A program made the position numbers and the translations under genes. A stretch of 9,892 bases of DNA from Clostridia bacterium (GTDB taxonomy: Bacteria; Bacillota; Clostridia; Oscillospirales; QAMX01), in the NCBI GenBank assembly GCA_017556885.1, contig JAFYLV010000079.1:1-9892 (forward strand), read 5' to 3'. Positions 1 through 4,682 of this stretch are shown piece by piece (the stretch's first letter is position 1; every line of letters begins with the position of its first letter). The notes beneath the pieces are model-generated. The model searched no databases. It worked only from the letters and a program-made list of their open reading frames with translations, and was not told where the DNA came from.

Positions 1-473
1 ACCGTGTTGAACGTAAAGTTTTGATTTCCAACAATACTTTTAATCGTATCAAAATAGCTTCAGCAGATGAAATACAACAAGCAATAGATACTTATATTTA
101 TGATGATAAGAAAAAAGCGTATTTTTTGAGTAAATCAAATAGCCTTTTGGGTTTTGTAGCGATGGGAGATAGTGGAAATATACAAGGAGTAATCATAGCA
201 TTTCCCGACAGTATGCAGGCTCCACTTGATTCTACTCGTTTGTGGATTAATGTGTTTGTTGAACCGGAATGTCGGAATCAGGGGATAGGAAAGGCTCTTG
301 TATATGAAGTATACCGATATGCAAAAGAAAATAATTTCGTACAATTAACGAATTTTGATATCACAGAAGATAATATCGGCTTTTGGTATGAAATAGGTTT
401 CGATATTTTCTTTTGGGGAGTTAATGCCTCAACCGGAAAACGAGGTACAACTGCAATGATCCGTGTTAAATAA
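1..473 (+). CDS. GNAT-family N-acetyltransferase, 5' end outside the window
   Basis: This is a predicted acetyl-CoA-dependent N-acetyltransferase; the substrate cannot be told. The reading frame stays open from base 3 to the TAA at 471-473. The TTG at 21 need not be the start, because in-frame codons before it also read as protein (RVERKV), so I treat the gene as truncated by the window edge. Counting from that TTG (150 residues), the GNAT acetyl-CoA motif A is RNQGIGKAL at about 85-93, after a beta strand LWINVFVEP (74-82). Motif B is NIGFWYEIGFDI at about 118-129. There is no signal peptide or membrane segment. Base composition is clearly more AT-rich than in all genes to the right, which fits acquisition by transfer or a neighbouring island. 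A hairpin terminator follows directly. The family call is secure; the biological role is unknown. Confidence 0.85.
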   Translation, partial: RVERKVLISNNTFNRIKIASADEIQQAIDTYIYDDKKKAYFLSKSNSLLGFVAMGDSGNIQGVIIAFPDSMQAPLDSTRLWINVFVEPECRNQGIGKALVYEVYRYAKENNFVQLTNFDITEDNIGFWYEIGFDIFFWGVNASTGKRGTTAMIRVK

Positions 474-494
474 AAACTCATAATATAAAGTCAA

Positions 495-540
495 AGCCTC
501 TGATAAGGAGAATCCTTGTCGGAGGCTGATGCTTTTTATT
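495..540 (+). terminator. Rho-independent terminator of the GNAT gene
   Basis: The outer stem AGCCTC (495-500) pairs with GAGGCT (522-527). An inner hairpin AAGGA/TCCTT (505-509 with 513-517, 3-nt loop) sits inside it. A T-rich tail CTTTTTATT follows at 532-540. It begins 21 bases after the stop codon, so it most likely ends the acetyltransferase transcript. Confidence 0.65.
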
Positions 541-566
541 GAATTATCACCGCATTAGTGGTGAGT

Positions 567-578
567 AAGTGCGCACTT
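567..578. repeat. Perfect 12-bp palindrome AAGTGCGCACTT
   Basis: AAGTGCGCACTT at 567-578 is its own reverse complement. It directly follows a small hairpin (TCACC at 547-551 with GGTGA at 560-564). It lies in the non-coding gap 474-794, between the AT-rich left end and the inverted-repeat element. It could be a protein-binding or recombination site, or chance; no function can be assigned from sequence. Confidence 0.4.
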
Positions 579-593
579 GCAGGCAAAGAAAAA

Positions 594-715
594 GCCTCCC
601 TTGTGTAAAGGGAGGTGGCACGGCAACGCCGTGACGGAGGGATTGTAAAAAGTTAAAATCAATCTAAAACAATCCCTCCGTCGCTTCGCGACAGCTCCCT
701 TTACACAAGGGAGCC
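594..715. mobile_element. MITE-like non-coding inverted-repeat element
   Basis: Two half-elements face each other. The left half begins GCCTCCCTTGTGTAAAGGG at 594. The reverse complement of the right half begins GGCTCCCTTGTGTAAAGGG at 715, so the outer 21 bases differ at one position. Both halves also end in the shared GACGGAGGGATTGT (left 633-646, right 669-682 on the opposite strand). Each half has its own small hairpins: CTCCC/GGGAG near the outer end in both halves, CACGGC/GCCGTG with a 3-nt loop (619-633) in the left half, and GTCGC/GCGAC (680-692) in the right half. The centre (647-668) is AT-rich. There is no open reading frame, so any movement would need a transposase in trans. I see no obvious target-site duplication. 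From memory, near-identical hairpin repeats are common in Oscillospirales genomes; I could not check this. Transcribed, it would form a long structured RNA. Confidence 0.75.
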
Positions 716-723
716 TCTGACAG

Positions 724-741
724 TAACCGTTTGTTCGGTTA
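724..741. other. Small hairpin, possible weak terminator
   Basis: TAACCG (724-729) pairs with CGGTTA (736-741) over a 6-nt loop, followed on the plus strand by TTATTTTG. It could terminate plus-strand transcripts leaving the inverted-repeat element, but the stem is short. The rest of the gap 474-794 holds only the items listed here. Confidence 0.3.
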
Positions 742-755
742 TTATTTTGTTAGTT

Positions 756-791
756 AAAACTGTCCTTTAGCACCCGAGGAGTCCGGGACAG
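756..791 (-). terminator. Probable terminator of the EamA transporter gene
   Basis: Read on the minus strand, CTGTCC (791-786) pairs with GGACAG (765-760), then TTTT (759-756) follows. An alternative inner stem CCCG/CGGG lies in the same stretch. It starts 4 bases beyond the TAA of the transporter gene. The loop is long, so the call is moderate. Confidence 0.5.
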
Positions 792-794
792 GGA

Positions 795-1706
795 TTAGTT
801 CTCTCTTTTTTTGGTAGGGGCAAACTGGATGAGTATGATGGCCGCAAATACGAGGATACAGCCGATCCCCTCGCGGGGAGTAAGTCTCTCGTTGAGCACC
901 AGCCAGCCGCCGATGACGGCGAAGACCGATTCAAGGCTCATGATGAGACTTGCGACCTGCGGCGGGCAGCGCTTCTGCGCAAGGATCTGCAGGGTGTAGG
1001 CGATACCGCTGGAGAAAAGACCGGTGAAGAGGATGGGCTTCCATGCAGCGAGGATGCCCGGAAGCTCCGGTGTTTCCATGATGAGCGCAAAGGCGGTGGA
1101 AACGATGGCATTGACGGCAAACTGCAGGCAGGAGAGACGGATGCCGTCCGTCGCAGAAACAAAGCGGTCAACAGTCAGAATGTGCGCGGTGTAGAAGAGG
1201 GCGCAGAGAAGCAGGAGAATATCGCCCGTCTTCAAAGAAAAACCTTCCGTGATGCAGAGAAGATACATACCGCCGGTGGCGATCCCAACGCTTATCCAGC
1301 CAAGCAGGGGAGTTCTTCTGCGAAGGAAAATGCCGAAAATGGGAACGAAAACGATGTAGAGCGCGGTGAGAAAGCCGGATTTGCCTGCGCTGGTCTCCAC
1401 GATGCCCATCTGCTGAAGGTTGGAGGCAAGTGCAAGCAGCACACCGCAAAGAATACCGCCGACCCAGAGATCTTTTTTGCTGTGATCCGGGTGCATACGG
1501 AAGGGTTTGCGTCCTGCAATGAGGTCGGATACGAGCACTACCGGCACAAGTGCGGCAACACCGACGTAGGAACGTACGGCATTAAAGGTCGTGGGACCGA
1601 TGTGATCCATGCCCTGCCGCTGGGCGACAAAGGCAAAGCCCCAAATGAAGGCAGCGACCAGCAGCATCAGCGCACCGATCAGCTGATTTTTTCTTTCTTT
1701 ATGCAT
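795..1706 (-). CDS. EamA/DMT-superfamily membrane transporter
   Basis: This is a predicted inner-membrane transporter of the drug/metabolite transporter superfamily, 303 aa, the normal length for a ten-helix member with two EamA repeats. The first repeat covers about residues 10-150, starting with hydrophobic helix LIGALMLLVAAFIWG. The second covers about 160-297 and contains the typical stretch SLESVFAVIGGWLVLNERLT (257-276), followed by a last hydrophobic helix. The N-terminus (MHKERKNQ) and C-terminus (PTKKREN) are positively charged, consistent with cytoplasmic ends. Family members export amino acids, nucleosides, drugs or other metabolites; the substrate here cannot be read. The start ATG (1706-1704) has AGGAG (1719-1715) 8 nt upstream. 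The gene is transcribed divergently from the MinD-like gene, with its own promoter at 1749-1776. Confidence 0.9.
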   Translation of the reverse strand: MHKERKNQLIGALMLLVAAFIWGFAFVAQRQGMDHIGPTTFNAVRSYVGVAALVPVVLVSDLIAGRKPFRMHPDHSKKDLWVGGILCGVLLALASNLQQMGIVETSAGKSGFLTALYIVFVPIFGIFLRRRTPLLGWISVGIATGGMYLLCITEGFSLKTGDILLLLCALFYTAHILTVDRFVSATDGIRLSCLQFAVNAIVSTAFALIMETPELPGILAAWKPILFTGLFSSGIAYTLQILAQKRCPPQVASLIMSLESVFAVIGGWLVLNERLTPREGIGCILVFAAIILIQFAPTKKREN

Positions 1707-1748
1707 GTGAAAAGCTCCTGCGTAAAATTATTTTGAAAATATAAGAAT

Positions 1749-1776
1749 ATTTTATCACAATATTTGAAATTCGCAA
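1749..1776 (-). promoter_or_regulatory. Sigma-A-type promoter of the EamA transporter
   Basis: On the minus strand, -35 TTGCGA (1776-1771) and -10 TAAAAT (1754-1749) are separated by 16 nt. The predicted start lies around 1742, giving a leader of about 35 nt that contains the AGGAG site. The -35 box overlaps the spacer of the opposing plus-strand promoter, so the two polymerases probably compete. Confidence 0.55.
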
Positions 1777-1792
1777 AGCGGTATAGTATACT
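1764..1792 (+). promoter_or_regulatory. Sigma-A-type promoter of the MinD-like gene
   Basis: -35 TTGAAA (1764-1769) and -10 TATACT (1787-1792) are spaced by exactly 17 nt. Each hexamer is one base from consensus. The predicted start is near 1799, giving a leader of about 49 nt. The -10 box lies inside the 14-bp palindrome at 1782-1795. Confidence 0.7.
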
Positions 1793-1795
1793 ATA
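1782..1795. promoter_or_regulatory. Perfect palindrome, candidate operator
   Basis: TATAGTATACTATA is a perfect 14-bp inverted repeat centred between 1788 and 1789. It covers the -10 box of the plus promoter and lies just upstream of the -35 of the minus promoter. A dimeric repressor bound here would block the MinD-like promoter and could also affect the transporter promoter. No regulator gene is adjacent. Self-complementary AT-rich sequence around a -10 box can arise by chance. Confidence 0.45.
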
Positions 1796-1847
1796 TTCGT
1801 AAATTTCGGAGATAAGTTTTTGGATTTATCGGAGAGGACAGGGATAG

Positions 1848-2573
1848 ATGGCAAGAGTGATTCTGATTGCATCGGGAAAGGGCGGAACGGGGAAGACCAC
1901 CGTTGCGGCTGCCCTTGCCTGCGCGTTATGCGATGCAGGACGACGCGTGCTCGCGGTGGATCTCGATGCGGGAATGGGAAATCTTGACATAGCCCTTGGC
2001 ATGCACGATGCTGCACTGTTCTCCATTGCGGAGGTGCTTTCCGGCGCTGTAGCAGTGGAGCAGGCTGCGGCACCGGTGCACGGCAGGGAAGGCCTCTCTC
2101 TGCTTACGGCTCCCACGGCGGGTTATGTTCCCGCTGCAGATAAACTTGCATCCTTCTGCGCTGATATTCGAGCAAAGGATACGGACGTTATCCTCGATTG
2201 CGGCGCAGGCCTTGGGGATATCCTTGCGGCGGCACGGGAAGCGGCAGATCTGGTGCTTGTGGTTGCGCTTCCGGAAGATGCCAGCCTTCGCAACGCTTCT
2301 TCTACCGCGCAGTTTCTTGCGCAGCGTCCCGCTTTGAAAATTCGTCTTGTTTGCAACCGGATTCCGGTTAAGCGCAGGATTCTGCGCCGGACACGTATCT
2401 GTATTGATACTTGCATGGACAACACCGGCCTTCCTCTTGCTGCCGTGATCCCGGAGGATGAAGGCGCGCGGCTTGCGACCGCCCGTGGAAATGTGCTCTA
2501 TGATAACTCCCGCAGTTCGGTGAGGGAGAGCGTGAAGGCCCTTGCCGGGCGCATAATTTCGAATATTTTTTAA
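1848..2573 (+). CDS. MinD-like P-loop ATPase (ParA/MinD family)
   Basis: This is a predicted ATP-dependent dimerising ATPase of the ParA/MinD family, 241 aa and thus slightly shorter than typical MinD. The deviant Walker A motif is GKGGTGKTT (10-18), with signature lysine K11 and P-loop lysine K16. The next motif DLDAGMGNLDIALG (38-51) resembles the MinD DxDxGxxNLD element. Walker B is VILDCGAG (114-121), and the nucleotide-base segment LVCNRI is at 167-172. IPEDEGARLATARG (201-214) is characteristic of MinD/FlhG-type proteins. The last ~19 residues could form an amphipathic helix like the MinD membrane-targeting sequence. The ATG has GGAGAGG (1831-1837) 10 nt upstream. MinC, MinE and flagellar genes are absent here, so a role in septum placement is not shown. 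Alternatives are a polar-localisation or cargo-positioning ATPase. mgsA follows but has its own promoter. Confidence 0.85.
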   Translation: MARVILIASGKGGTGKTTVAAALACALCDAGRRVLAVDLDAGMGNLDIALGMHDAALFSIAEVLSGAVAVEQAAAPVHGREGLSLLTAPTAGYVPAADKLASFCADIRAKDTDVILDCGAGLGDILAAAREAADLVLVVALPEDASLRNASSTAQFLAQRPALKIRLVCNRIPVKRRILRRTRICIDTCMDNTGLPLAAVIPEDEGARLATARGNVLYDNSRSSVRESVKALAGRIISNIF

Positions 2574-2583
2574 AAATTGTGCA

Positions 2584-2612
2584 TTGTGCATGGCCGAAAA
2601 ATGTGTTATAAT
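2584..2612 (+). promoter_or_regulatory. Extended -10 promoter of mgsA
   Basis: -35-like TTGTGC (2584-2589) and a perfect -10 TATAAT (2607-2612) are spaced by 17 nt. TG at 2604-2605 makes it an extended -10 (TGTTATAAT). The predicted start is near 2619, inside an inverted repeat ATCTG/CAGAT (2613-2617 with 2626-2630) that could be an operator. The leader is about 65 nt long. Confidence 0.7.
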
Positions 2613-2634
2613 ATCTGCGGTTTTACAGATCAAC

Positions 2635-2643
2635 GGGGGGGGG
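2635..2643 (+). repeat. Run of nine G in the mgsA leader
   Basis: Nine consecutive G residues lie between the predicted transcription start and the Shine-Dalgarno site of mgsA. CGGG at its left end can pair with CCCG (2652-2655). CTCC (2650-2653) in that partner strand can instead pair with GGAG (2670-2673) of the ribosome-binding site. Such tracts are prone to slippage, and also to sequencing error. Whether it is functional is unknown. Confidence 0.6.
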
Positions 2644-2683
2644 TTACTGCTCCCGGCCTTATTCTTGACGGAGGTGCATTTGG

Positions 2684-3082
2684 ATGAATATAGCTTTGAT
2701 CGCTCATGACAAGAAAAAAGAACTGATGGTTCAGTTCTGTATCGCCTACTGCGGTATTCTTGCAAAGCACAACCTTTGCGCCACCGCGACGACGGGCAAA
2801 CTGATCGCCGAGGCAACCGGCCTTGTCATTGACCGATATCTTTCCGGTCAGCAGGGCGGTGACCAGCAGATCGGTGCCCGCATCGCCTATGATGAGATCG
2901 ATATGGTCGTTTTCCTGCGGGATGTGAATTCCTTCGGAAATGAGCCGGATGTGGATGCCATGATCCGCCTTTGCGATGAGCAGAACATTCCCATTGCTAC
3001 CAACCTTGCGACGGCGGAGATGCTCGTCCTCGGTCTGGCCCGCGGTGACCTTGACTGGCGCGAGCTGGTTCGTAAGAAGTAA
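2684..3082 (+). CDS. mgsA: Methylglyoxal synthase, with unusual active-site positions
   Basis: Methylglyoxal synthase converts dihydroxyacetone phosphate to methylglyoxal and phosphate in the cytoplasm, a bypass of lower glycolysis under phosphate limitation or sugar-phosphate stress. The protein is 132 aa, about the length of the Bacillus enzyme. Family landmarks are IALIAHDKKK (3-12), the phosphate-loop region ATATTG (33-38, ATGTTG in E. coli and Bacillus), SGQQGGDQQIGA (54-65, usually SGPxGGDQQ) with the catalytic-Asp equivalent D60, and NIPIATNLATAE (101-112). The usual DPLxxxPHDPD segment is replaced by DVNSFGNEPD (80-89): the active-site His (E. coli His98) is Asn86 and one residue is missing, but Asp89 (E. 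coli Asp101) remains. Either it is a divergent active enzyme or its activity is altered. The ATG has GGAGGT (2670-2675) 8 nt upstream. The upstream leader carries a promoter and a G9 tract; a strong terminator follows. Confidence 0.9.
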   Translation: MNIALIAHDKKKELMVQFCIAYCGILAKHNLCATATTGKLIAEATGLVIDRYLSGQQGGDQQIGARIAYDEIDMVVFLRDVNSFGNEPDVDAMIRLCDEQNIPIATNLATAEMLVLGLARGDLDWRELVRKK

Positions 3083-3098
3083 ATCGTTGTTTGAATTT

Positions 3099-3128
3099 CC
3101 CCCGAAAGGTATCTCTTTCGGGGGTTTT
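3099..3128 (+). terminator. Rho-independent terminator of mgsA
   Basis: A perfect 10-bp stem, CCCCCGAAAG (3099-3108) with CTTTCGGGGG (3115-3124), has a 6-nt loop and is followed by TTTTGCTT. It lies 17 bases after the mgsA stop codon and ends 28 bases before the start codon of the lipid kinase gene. Confidence 0.85.
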
Positions 3129-3143
3129 GCTTAAAAATGTTAT

Positions 3144-3148
3144 GGGAG
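3144..3148 (+). promoter_or_regulatory. Shine-Dalgarno site that fixes a GTG start
   Basis: GGGAG lies 8 nt upstream of the GTG at 3157. The in-frame ATG at 3142 overlaps this site and has no ribosome-binding site at proper distance. An in-frame TTG at 3091 lies before the mgsA terminator stem. GTG 3157 is therefore the best start; it also begins the protein just before the family's N-terminal beta strand. Confidence 0.7.
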
Positions 3149-3156
3149 AATGTATT

Positions 3157-4071
3157 GTGGAAGAGCTGCACCTATTCATCGTAAATCCCTATGCGGGCAA
3201 GGGAAAAGAGCAGGCAACTCTGCCGGAGCGTATCCGCGTGGCTGCGCAGGAGCTGGGTGTCGAGGCGGCGGTTTGTATCCCTGCACATCCGGGTGACACG
3301 CGCGAGGCGATTGCCAGGGCCGCAGCGGGCGGAAGACCGCTCCGTGTATATGCCTGCGGCGGTGACGGAACGGTCAATGAGACCGTGAATGCGGCGGCTC
3401 CTTTTGAAAATGTCTCCGTCGGTATTTATCCCTGCGGCTCCGGCAATGACTATGTCAAGTCTCTGCCCGTGGATGTTGCGCTTTGCCGCGATCTGAAGGC
3501 CCTTATGCTTGGTGAGATTTGTCGAATGGATCTGGTGGACGTCGACGGTGAGTTGTGCTGCAACATGACCAACATCGGCTTTGATGCCCTTGTTGCGCAC
3601 CGGATGCGTCTTTTCCGCAGAATTCCCTTTGTGACCGGCCCCCTTGCTTACTCCCTTGCGGTGGTGGCAGGTGTTGTGTCCCGTATGAGCTGGTCGGTGA
3701 AGGCGATCTTTGACGATGGGGAGGAGATCGTTGGCCCCTTTATGCTTTGCGCCGCCGGTGTCGGCCGTGTATGCGGCGGGAAGTATATGGCACTGCCGAC
3801 TGCGAAGCTTAATGAAGGTATTATGGATGTCTGTATGCTCCGTCAGGTTCCCCGCCGCCGCTTTCCTGCGCTGATCGGTATTTATAAAGCCGGTCAGCAT
3901 CTTGCGGATCCGAGAGTTGCCGGCATTGTTACATACCGCAGATGCAAAAATCTCAAACTCATCCTGGATCGTCCTGCGGCCCGCGCCGTGGACGGCGAGA
4001 TCATCAAAGGTACCGAATTTAACCTGCAGATTCGCCCCGGTGCTCTGCGGCTAATATTACCTAAGGCATAA
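3157..4071 (+). CDS. Diacylglycerol kinase-family lipid kinase (DgkB/YegS type)
   Basis: This is a predicted soluble ATP-dependent lipid kinase of the DAGK catalytic-domain family, 304 aa from the GTG start, the usual length for DgkB/YegS/BmrU relatives. The likely reaction is phosphorylation of diacylglycerol or a related lipid at the membrane surface, returning it to phospholipid synthesis. Seen motifs are N-terminal LFIVNPYAGKGKEQ (6-19), nucleotide-binding GGDGTVNETVN (68-78), PCGSGNDYVKSL (92-103, family pattern P.GTxND), MDLVDVDG (124-131), the conserved LNEGIMDV (218-225) and C-terminal DGE (279-281). There is no signal peptide or clear membrane span. It lies between two terminator-like hairpins with only about 28 bases after the first. 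Expression must therefore come from read-through of the mgsA terminator or from a promoter inside mgsA. The true lipid substrate (DAG, sphingoid base or undecaprenol) is not determinable. Confidence 0.88.
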   Translation: MEELHLFIVNPYAGKGKEQATLPERIRVAAQELGVEAAVCIPAHPGDTREAIARAAAGGRPLRVYACGGDGTVNETVNAAAPFENVSVGIYPCGSGNDYVKSLPVDVALCRDLKALMLGEICRMDLVDVDGELCCNMTNIGFDALVAHRMRLFRRIPFVTGPLAYSLAVVAGVVSRMSWSVKAIFDDGEEIVGPFMLCAAGVGRVCGGKYMALPTAKLNEGIMDVCMLRQVPRRRFPALIGIYKAGQHLADPRVAGIVTYRRCKNLKLILDRPAARAVDGEIIKGTEFNLQIRPGALRLILPKA

Positions 4072-4094
4072 TAGCCTCCCGTTTCCGATACAAT
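4066..4094 (+). promoter_or_regulatory. Candidate sigma-E (early mother-cell) promoter of spmA-spmB
   Basis: GCATAAT (4066-4072) matches the Bacillus sigma-E -35 consensus KMATATT at 6 of 7 positions. GATACAAT (4087-4094) matches the -10 consensus CATACAHT at 7 of 8. The spacing is 14 nt, as expected. The -35 overlaps the stop codon of the lipid kinase gene, and the -10 lies in the loop of the terminator hairpin. The predicted start near 4101-4103 leaves a leader of about 17 nt. Regulation of spmA by sigma-E is known in Bacillus; its use here is inferred from the match. Confidence 0.6.
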
Positions 4095-4118
4095 GTAGGG
4101 AAACGGGGGACTTTTTTT
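4076..4118 (+). terminator. Terminator of the lipid kinase gene, abutting spmA
   Basis: CCCGTTTCC (4078-4086) pairs perfectly with GGAAACGGG (4099-4107). The stem can be extended at the base by T-G and C-G pairs (4077-4108 and 4076-4109). Seven Ts (4112-4118) follow. The spmA ATG begins at the next base, 4119, so the T-tract fills the space between the Shine-Dalgarno site and the start codon. Confidence 0.75.
4105..4110 (+). promoter_or_regulatory. Shine-Dalgarno site of spmA inside a terminator stem
   Basis: GGGGGA lies 8 nt upstream of the spmA ATG. Three or more of its Gs form the 3' arm of the terminator hairpin. In read-through transcripts from dgk the site would be paired; in a transcript starting near 4101 the 5' arm is absent and the site is free. 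Confidence 0.55.
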
Positions 4119-4682
4119 ATGCTTTCCTATATTTGGATGGGTATGATGGCGGCTGCGATAATATTTGGCGCGATCAACGGACGCCTTGAAAACGTGAGCA
4201 GCGCCGCAATGGCGGGGGCGGAATCCGCCGTAAATCTTTCCTTCTCCATTGCAGGCCCGATGCTTCTTTGGTCCGGGGCTGCGGAACTGATGCGCTGCGG
4301 AGGAATGCTGCATGCCATTTCCCGTAGGATTTGGAAACCGATATCGGCGCTACTTGGGCTGAAAAACGCGGATCGCGAACTTCGTGAAAACCTCTGTGGC
4401 AATTTCAGCGCAAATCTCCTGGGGCTTGGAAATGCGGCAACACCGCCGGGACTGCGAGCGGCGGAAATGCTCGGCGCGCAGGGGAACGGGAAGGCATTGT
4501 CGAGGCTGATCATCTTAAATACGGCGTCTGTCCAACTTATTCCAACGACGGTCGCAGCTCTGCGCGCGGGATACGGTTCGGCGGCACCTTTTGATATCTG
4601 TCCGGCGGTATGGTTGACATCGGGAGCGGCGCTCTTTGCGGCGGTTGGAAGTGCCGTGGTGATCGGAAAGTTTCTGAAATGA
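4119..4682 (+). CDS. spmA: Spore maturation protein A
   Basis: SpmA is a polytopic membrane protein with a nucleoside-recognition (Gate) domain. Together with SpmB it is needed for proper dehydration of the spore core and hence heat resistance, acting in the mother cell during sporulation. The protein is 187 aa, near the family length. Diagnostic is NFSANLLGLGNAATPPGL (95-112), close to the family pattern of SANxLGLGNAATPxGL. Hydrophobic segments lie at about 4-20, 42-60, 130-148 and 163-183. The stop TGA (4680-4682) overlaps the spmB ATG, so the two are translationally coupled. In Bacillus spmA follows dacB; here it follows a lipid kinase and has a candidate sigma-E promoter of its own. Confidence 0.92.
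   Translation: MLSYIWMGMMAAAIIFGAINGRLENVSSAAMAGAESAVNLSFSIAGPMLLWSGAAELMRCGGMLHAISRRIWKPISALLGLKNADRELRENLCGNFSANLLGLGNAATPPGLRAAEMLGAQGNGKALSRLIILNTASVQLIPTTVAALRAGYGSAAPFDICPAVWLTSGAALFAAVGSAVVIGKFLK

Noticed and set aside
594..715. CRISPR array or structured RNA gene in the repeat region
   Set aside because: There are only two half-copies in inverted orientation, with no regular direct repeats and spacers, and no match to a known RNA class that I can recognise.
2619..2683. Riboswitch in the mgsA leader
   Set aside because: The leader is only about 65 nt long and shows no known aptamer consensus or terminator switch; only the G-run pairing is visible.
1926..2816. A 296-codon minus-strand frame across the MinD-like gene and the mgsA start
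   Set aside because: It is antisense to two clear genes and crosses their intergenic promoter; the translation is rich in Arg, Ser and His with no domain, typical of a shadow frame.
3091..3156. TTG at 3091 or ATG at 3142 as the start of the lipid kinase
   Set aside because: The TTG would put the start before the mgsA terminator stem. The ATG has no properly spaced ribosome site, while GGGAG lies 8 nt before the GTG at 3157.
3172..3900. A 242-codon minus-strand frame
   Set aside because: It is a shadow of the lipid kinase gene, with a composition biased to Arg, His and Thr and no family motif.
4610..4678. An upstream start at 4610 for spmB
   Set aside because: The 23 extra residues overlap spmA coding sequence and do not resemble SpmB. 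The ATG at 4679 gives the classic ATGA overlap.
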